Source: an uncultured Senegalimassilia sp. (lineage in GTDB: Bacteria > Actinomycetota > Coriobacteriia > Coriobacteriales > Eggerthellaceae). From it: DNA of 8,682 nt. Shown here piece after piece: positions 6,065 through 8,682 of this stretch. The notes below the pieces were generated by a model. It was not told the origin of the DNA, did not search any database, and was given only the letters and a program-made list of their open reading frames with translations. Each line of letters starts with the position of its first letter. Positions within the stretch are counted from its first letter, which is position 1. Position numbers and translations under genes: made by a program. The DNA lies in contig CALEWN010000314.1 of the NCBI GenBank assembly GCA_937925385.1, positions 1-8,682 of the forward strand, written 5' to 3'.

Positions 6065-6096
6065 ACGCGAGGCGCCGCCGGTGCGGCGCCTCGCGT
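6065..6096. other. Perfect 14-bp GC-rich hairpin in the intergenic gap
   Basis: Arms ACGCGAGGCGCCGC (6065-6078) and GCGGCGCCTCGCGT (6083-6096) pair perfectly around CGGT. It lies in the 99-nt gap between the coupling-ATPase stop and the next gene's ribosome-binding site. No T-run follows in either direction. It could be an RNA processing or stabilising hairpin that lowers expression of the last gene, or an inefficient terminator. Confidence 0.6.
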
Positions 6097-6138
6097 GCGG
6101 TTTGCCTGCAGGTTATTGCACCTTGCGGCGGCATTACG

Positions 6139-7554
6139 CTAGGCGGCGTTCGCATCCCCGAAAAGCTCGAGGTCCTCGGGCCCTAGCTCCTCGAAGTCGA
6201 AAAACTCCTGGTCGATGTCGTCCAGCCACATCTCCGTAAGGTCTGCACCCGGCTCGGCCTGCCCGCAGGCCGCAAGGTCGGCGTAACGCGGATGCTGCTC
6301 CAGCTGGTAGGCCTTGTCGCACACGGCCGCATGTCCGCGCTGGAACAGCCACCAGCGATCGGTCGGCGTGGCAAGCAAACTTGCGGCGGGTTTGTTCGCG
6401 CGCAAGCTGAAATAGCGCGCCGTCGCCTCGTCCTGAAACCCCAGGACCAGCTGATGGTCGCAGTTGCCGATGATCGAGTTCGCCGCCGGTTTGCCGTAGC
6501 GCGCTTCCAGCTGGCTGACGGTTTGGCAGACGATGGTGCAGCTGATCTCGCGGCTGCGCGTGACGGACAGGATGTTGTCGAAGTTCGCCACGTTGAGGTT
6601 GGCGAAGTCGTCGAGCATCAGCCGAACCGGCACGGCCAGGCGCCCGTCGGGGGAGCCGTGGTCGGCGGCATCGCACAGGGACGAAAACGCTTGGCGGATG
6701 AAAAGGCTGGTCAGGGGGCGCAAGCTGGTGTCCATGTCGTCGATGGTGACGAACAGCGCGCAGCGCTTGCGGCCAAACTCGTGGAAGTCCACGCGCCGCG
6801 GGCATTGGTAGGCGGCCATGGCGCCGGTGAAGCCCAGCGGCAGCAGGCTCGCCGCGATGATGCCGACGATACTTGCGTGCATGCGCTCGGCCCTGATCGT
6901 CGTTTGGGCCCGCCGGCGCAGCTTCACGGCGTAGCTGCCGGGATTTTTGCGCTCCAGCCCGTCGAACAGACGCTCGACATGCCCGGAGCAGGCTTCATCG
7001 AACACGCGGATGACCTCGGCCATGGTCCGGTCCTGCTCGGGCATCGCCTCAAGGACGTAGGCGATGTAGCTGGTCAGATAGTTCGCGGCGGCAAGCGCCC
7101 AGAACGGGTCGCTCTCGTGGTCTTCGCGCGGGCAGAGCGCGGAGGCGATGGCGATGATGTCCTGCTCGGCGGGATGCCCGTCTTGACATCGGATGTGGTC
7201 GAGCGGGTTTTACCCCAGCGTGCCGTTCATGCCCACAAAGTCGAGCTGGTCCACTTGGTAACCTTGTTTGCGCAGGTACGGGGCCATTTCGCGATACAAG
7301 ATGCCCTTGGAGTCGAGCACGATGTAGGAGCCTTGGGCCTGCAACAGGTTCGGCTTCAGGTGGTTGCGCGTCTTACCGCAGCCCGAGCTGCCAAGCACGA
7401 GCACGTTGTTGTTCAGGCCGCTTCGCCACGTGTCGGTGTCGGCCGTGCGGTTGGCCGTGAGCAGCATGCTGCCCTGGTAGGCGCTGCGTTCTGCGGCGCC
7501 TGCGGGGTCGGTCGGGGCGTTGGCGGCGAAAGCGGGGGTGTTGTTCTTGAGCAT
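6139..7554 (-). pseudogene. VirD4/TraG-type type IV coupling ATPase with an internal TAA
   Basis: Frame of 472 codons from ATG 7554 (AAGGAGAG 6 nt upstream) to TAG 6139, interrupted by TAA at 7210-7212 (codon 115). Both sides are in the same frame and clearly one protein: Walker A GSSGCGKT (55-62), KPN and LDSKG just after, ...FVGMNGTLG then stop then NPLDHIR, where relatives have YNP; later DPFWALAAANYL, Walker B LMLDDFANL (D315-D316), SRSREISC-type segment and QTVSQLEARYG. One base change from a Tyr codon would create the stop. Coupling ATPases bring relaxase-DNA complexes to the conjugation channel at the membrane. This one lacks the usual N-terminal transmembrane helices (only about 54 residues precede Walker A), and its Walker B has Asp where DEFAN is usual. 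As written, only a 114-residue N-terminal piece would be made, unless internal starts (for example ATG 7044) are used. Confidence 0.85.
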
Positions 7555-7566
7555 GGTTGCCTCTCC

Positions 7567-8154
7567 TTACAGCTCGTGGATCACGCGGTCGGCCAGACCG
7601 GCTTCGACGGCGGCTTCGGCTTCGAAGTAGGTGTCTTGCGCGGTTAGCTGGAACACCTGGTCAAGCGTCATGCCGGTGTGCTCGGCGATCACGGCGGCCG
7701 TGATGTCGCGGATGCGCATGAGGTCGTCGGCGCGCGCCTTCACGGATAGCGCGCTGCCGCCCATGGAGCCGATGAGCGGGTCGTGGATCATGACGCGGCT
7801 GTGGGGCAGCATGTCGCGTCGGTCTCCTGCGACGAACAGCAACGCCGCCATACTGGCCGCCGTGCCGATGCACACGGTGTGCACCGGGCAGGAGATGGCG
7901 CGCATGACGTCGTAGAGCGCAAGCCCCGACTGCACCTCGCCGCCGGGGCTGTTGATAAACAGCGTGACGGGTGCTTGCGGGTCGCATTTCTGCAGGTGAA
8001 GCAGGCAGCGCGCGGCGCAGGCGACCGAGCTCGCGTCGATGGGGCCGGCCAGCTCGATCTGGCGGTCGGCCAGCATCTGGTCGCGCACGTCGAAGCGCTG
8101 GATGCCTTCGCAGGTTTCATGCAGGATGAGTGGGGAATAGGTGGAAACGCACAT
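7567..8154 (-). CDS. ClpP-family serine protease associated with the coupling ATPase
   Basis: A 195-residue protein, start ATG 8154 with AAAGGAT 5 nt upstream. Length and fold match ClpP (about 195-200). Seen: oxyanion-region FINSPGGEVQSGLALYDVM (from about residue 66), nucleophile Ser101 in GTAASMAALL (GQAASM in housekeeping ClpP), His124 in HSRVMIHDP, and the acidic partner Asp174 in AQDTYFEAEAAVEAGLAD. The triad is complete, so it is probably an active peptidase that assembles in rings and needs a Clp ATPase partner; none is encoded here. The N-terminus (residues 1-30) differs from housekeeping ClpP, which may mean a different partner. Its stop TAA is the first part of the TAAGGAG ribosome-binding site of the coupling-ATPase gene 12 nt downstream, implying translational coupling. 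It probably belongs to a mobile element rather than being the chromosomal clpP. A phage-type ClpP-like protease is less likely given the neighbour. Confidence 0.88.
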   Translation of the reverse strand: MCVSTYSPLILHETCEGIQRFDVRDQMLADRQIELAGPIDASSVACAARCLLHLQKCDPQAPVTLFINSPGGEVQSGLALYDVMRAISCPVHTVCIGTAASMAALLFVAGDRRDMLPHSRVMIHDPLIGSMGGSALSVKARADDLMRIRDITAAVIAEHTGMTLDQVFQLTAQDTYFEAEAAVEAGLADRVIHEL

Positions 8155-8239
8155 GTTCGATCCTTTCGAGGGCGCAGGTTACCGAAGACCGCGTGACGAG
8201 GCATGGGTGCGCGCTGCCGCCGTGCCGCATTGCGTCGCG

Positions 8240-8311
8240 CTATCCTGGAAGCGGCGCAGCAGCGTTGCCGGCCGACGGGGATGCGCAACGCAAAGCTGCG
8301 GCTTTCGTCAT
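8240..8311 (-). CDS. Possible 23-codon leader ORF
   Basis: ATG at 8311 overlaps the TGA of the preceding leader ORF as ATGA and runs 23 codons (MTKAAALRCASPSAGNAAAP...) to TAG at 8240. It is Ala/Pro-rich, without recognisable similarity. The ATGA overlap suggests coupling, but such overlaps arise easily by chance. Confidence 0.2.
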   Translation of the reverse strand: MTKAAALRCASPSAGNAAAPLPG

Positions 8312-8448
8312 GCAGTAAGCAGCGCGAAGACGCGCTGAGCAAGACGACAGGGCGCAACAAGCCACGCTTGCGGTCGCATATCGGCTTCTTCTTCAGTTGT
8401 GGTGGTGAAACTTGATGGGCCGATCAGCCTGACGCCGACGTGCGTCAT
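8308..8448 (-). CDS. Possible 47-codon ORF in the clpP-operon leader
   Basis: Minus-strand ATG 8448, preceded 8 nt away by AAGGA, encodes MTHVGVRLIGPSSFTTTTEE followed by EADMRPQAWLVAPCRL and a short hydrophobic end (FALLTA), stopping at 8308. It lies between the predicted promoter and the ClpP gene. It could be a small protein, a regulatory leader peptide or nothing. There is no family match I know of. Confidence 0.3.
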   Translation of the reverse strand: MTHVGVRLIGPSSFTTTTEEEADMRPQAWLVAPCRLAQRVFALLTA

Positions 8449-8468
8449 TTCATCGGTCCTTGAAGAAT

Positions 8469-8482
8469 AGGGCTTTCGCCCT
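8469..8482 (-). other. GAAA-capped hairpin near the 5' end of the clpP-operon transcript
   Basis: On the minus strand AGGGC-GAAA-GCCCT forms a 5-bp stem with a GNRA loop, about 10-20 nt after the predicted transcription start. Such hairpins can stabilise mRNA 5' ends. The leader (8155-8490) otherwise shows no recognised riboswitch. Confidence 0.4.
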
Positions 8483-8495
8483 CGGGTGCATCCCA

Positions 8496-8526
8496 ACTAT
8501 AGCACAAGCGTTCGGGGTACTGTCAA
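8496..8526 (-). promoter_or_regulatory. Candidate promoter of the ClpP/coupling-ATPase operon
   Basis: Minus strand: -35 TTGACA (plus-strand 8521-8526), a 19-bp spacer, and TATAGT (8496-8501) with an extended TGC just upstream. The elements are near consensus but the spacer is 2 bp longer than optimal, as at promoters that need a DNA-distorting activator (MerR type). I see no clear dyad in the spacer. The leader to the ClpP start would be about 330 nt. Confidence 0.5.
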
Positions 8527-8561
8527 TCCCCTGATTCTTGTTTTTCCGATGCGTCCGATAA

Positions 8562-8643
8562 CCGGTGATAATCGGTCACCGGCGGGGGATGGGGTTTGGC
8601 CGCCGTTTGGCGGGTTGCGGGACAGCGGCCGGCGTGCAACCCG
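8562..8643. repeat. Inverted repeats upstream of the operon promoter
   Basis: Two perfect dyads lie in the last 120 nt: CCGGTGA (8562-8568) with TCACCGG (8576-8582), and CGGGTTGC (8611-8618) with GCAACCCG (8636-8643). No convincing gene covers 8527-8682 on either strand. They could be operators, or part of a transfer origin if this is the edge of a conjugative element, but no nick-site motif is recognised. Confidence 0.4.
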
Positions 8644-8682
8644 CGGGTTCGGTATGGCAGCTATCGATGGGTTTCGGCCAGA

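Noticed and set aside
7210..7212. Stop-codon reassignment (TAA read as an amino acid)
   Set aside because: Other genes here (prfC, the ClpP-like gene) end in TAA at the expected family length, so TAA is a normal stop.
6292..7647. 451-codon plus-strand open frame opposite the coupling ATPase
   Set aside because: It spans two minus-strand genes and their junction, and its protein is low-complexity Val/Gly/Ala/His/Asp. The minus strand has Walker motifs despite its internal stop.
8400..8490. Second GEMM-like RNA in the clpP-operon leader (GAAA hairpin followed by AATGACGCA)
   Set aside because: The GCAAAGC core and the GGCCU and AGCC segments are missing; resemblance is limited to a GAAA loop and GACGCA.
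8589..8682. Plus-strand frame open to the right edge
   Set aside because: The G-run abuts the ATG with no spacer, it is short and GC-rich, and it lies over inverted repeats; coding cannot be supported.

Overview
The window is high-GC bacterial DNA. Its gene content and style (compact genes with clear Shine-Dalgarno sites, arginine-catabolism-type enzymes, a Gram-positive-type conjugation ATPase) would fit a gut actinobacterium of the Coriobacteriia, such as the Eggerthellaceae. That placement is inference from the proteins, not from a marker gene.

Layout: (1) 1-84, minus strand, is the N-terminus of a gene running off the left edge. (2) 85-717 is a long non-coding stretch. It holds a perfect 34-bp palindrome (283-316), a strong promoter (483-511), and directly behind it a sequence that reads as a cyclic-di-GMP-I (GEMM-I) riboswitch aptamer whose 3' part is also the 5' arm of a strong intrinsic terminator. 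(3) This controls a small winged-helix protein gene (718-1050, plus strand). (4) 1051-1318 has three successive hairpins between convergent genes. (5) On the minus strand come a DDAH-type amidinohydrolase (1319-2095) with its own promoter, a DMT/EamA membrane transporter (2273-3256), a truncated LOG-family remnant (3293-3526), and release factor 3 prfC (3682-5292) with a terminator behind it and a candidate promoter in front.

(6) 5546-8154, minus strand, is a short operon of mobile-element character, read right to left: a ClpP-family serine protease, a VirD4/TraG-type coupling ATPase, and an unrecognised roughly 164-residue protein. The ATPase is interrupted by one in-frame TAA, and the third gene is broken by a one-base frameshift at a run of six T. 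The operon is driven by a plausible promoter near 8496-8526 with a leader of about 330 nt that contains two overlapping tiny ORFs. No relaxase, integrase or attachment site is visible, so this looks like one edge or a decayed remnant of an integrated conjugative element lying just upstream of prfC.

The most interesting points are the c-di-GMP switch whose aptamer begins almost at +1 and which drives a lone DNA-binding protein, and the translationally coupled ClpP/coupling-protein pair with two adjacent lesions downstream. No tRNA, rRNA, CRISPR array or intact insertion sequence was seen.
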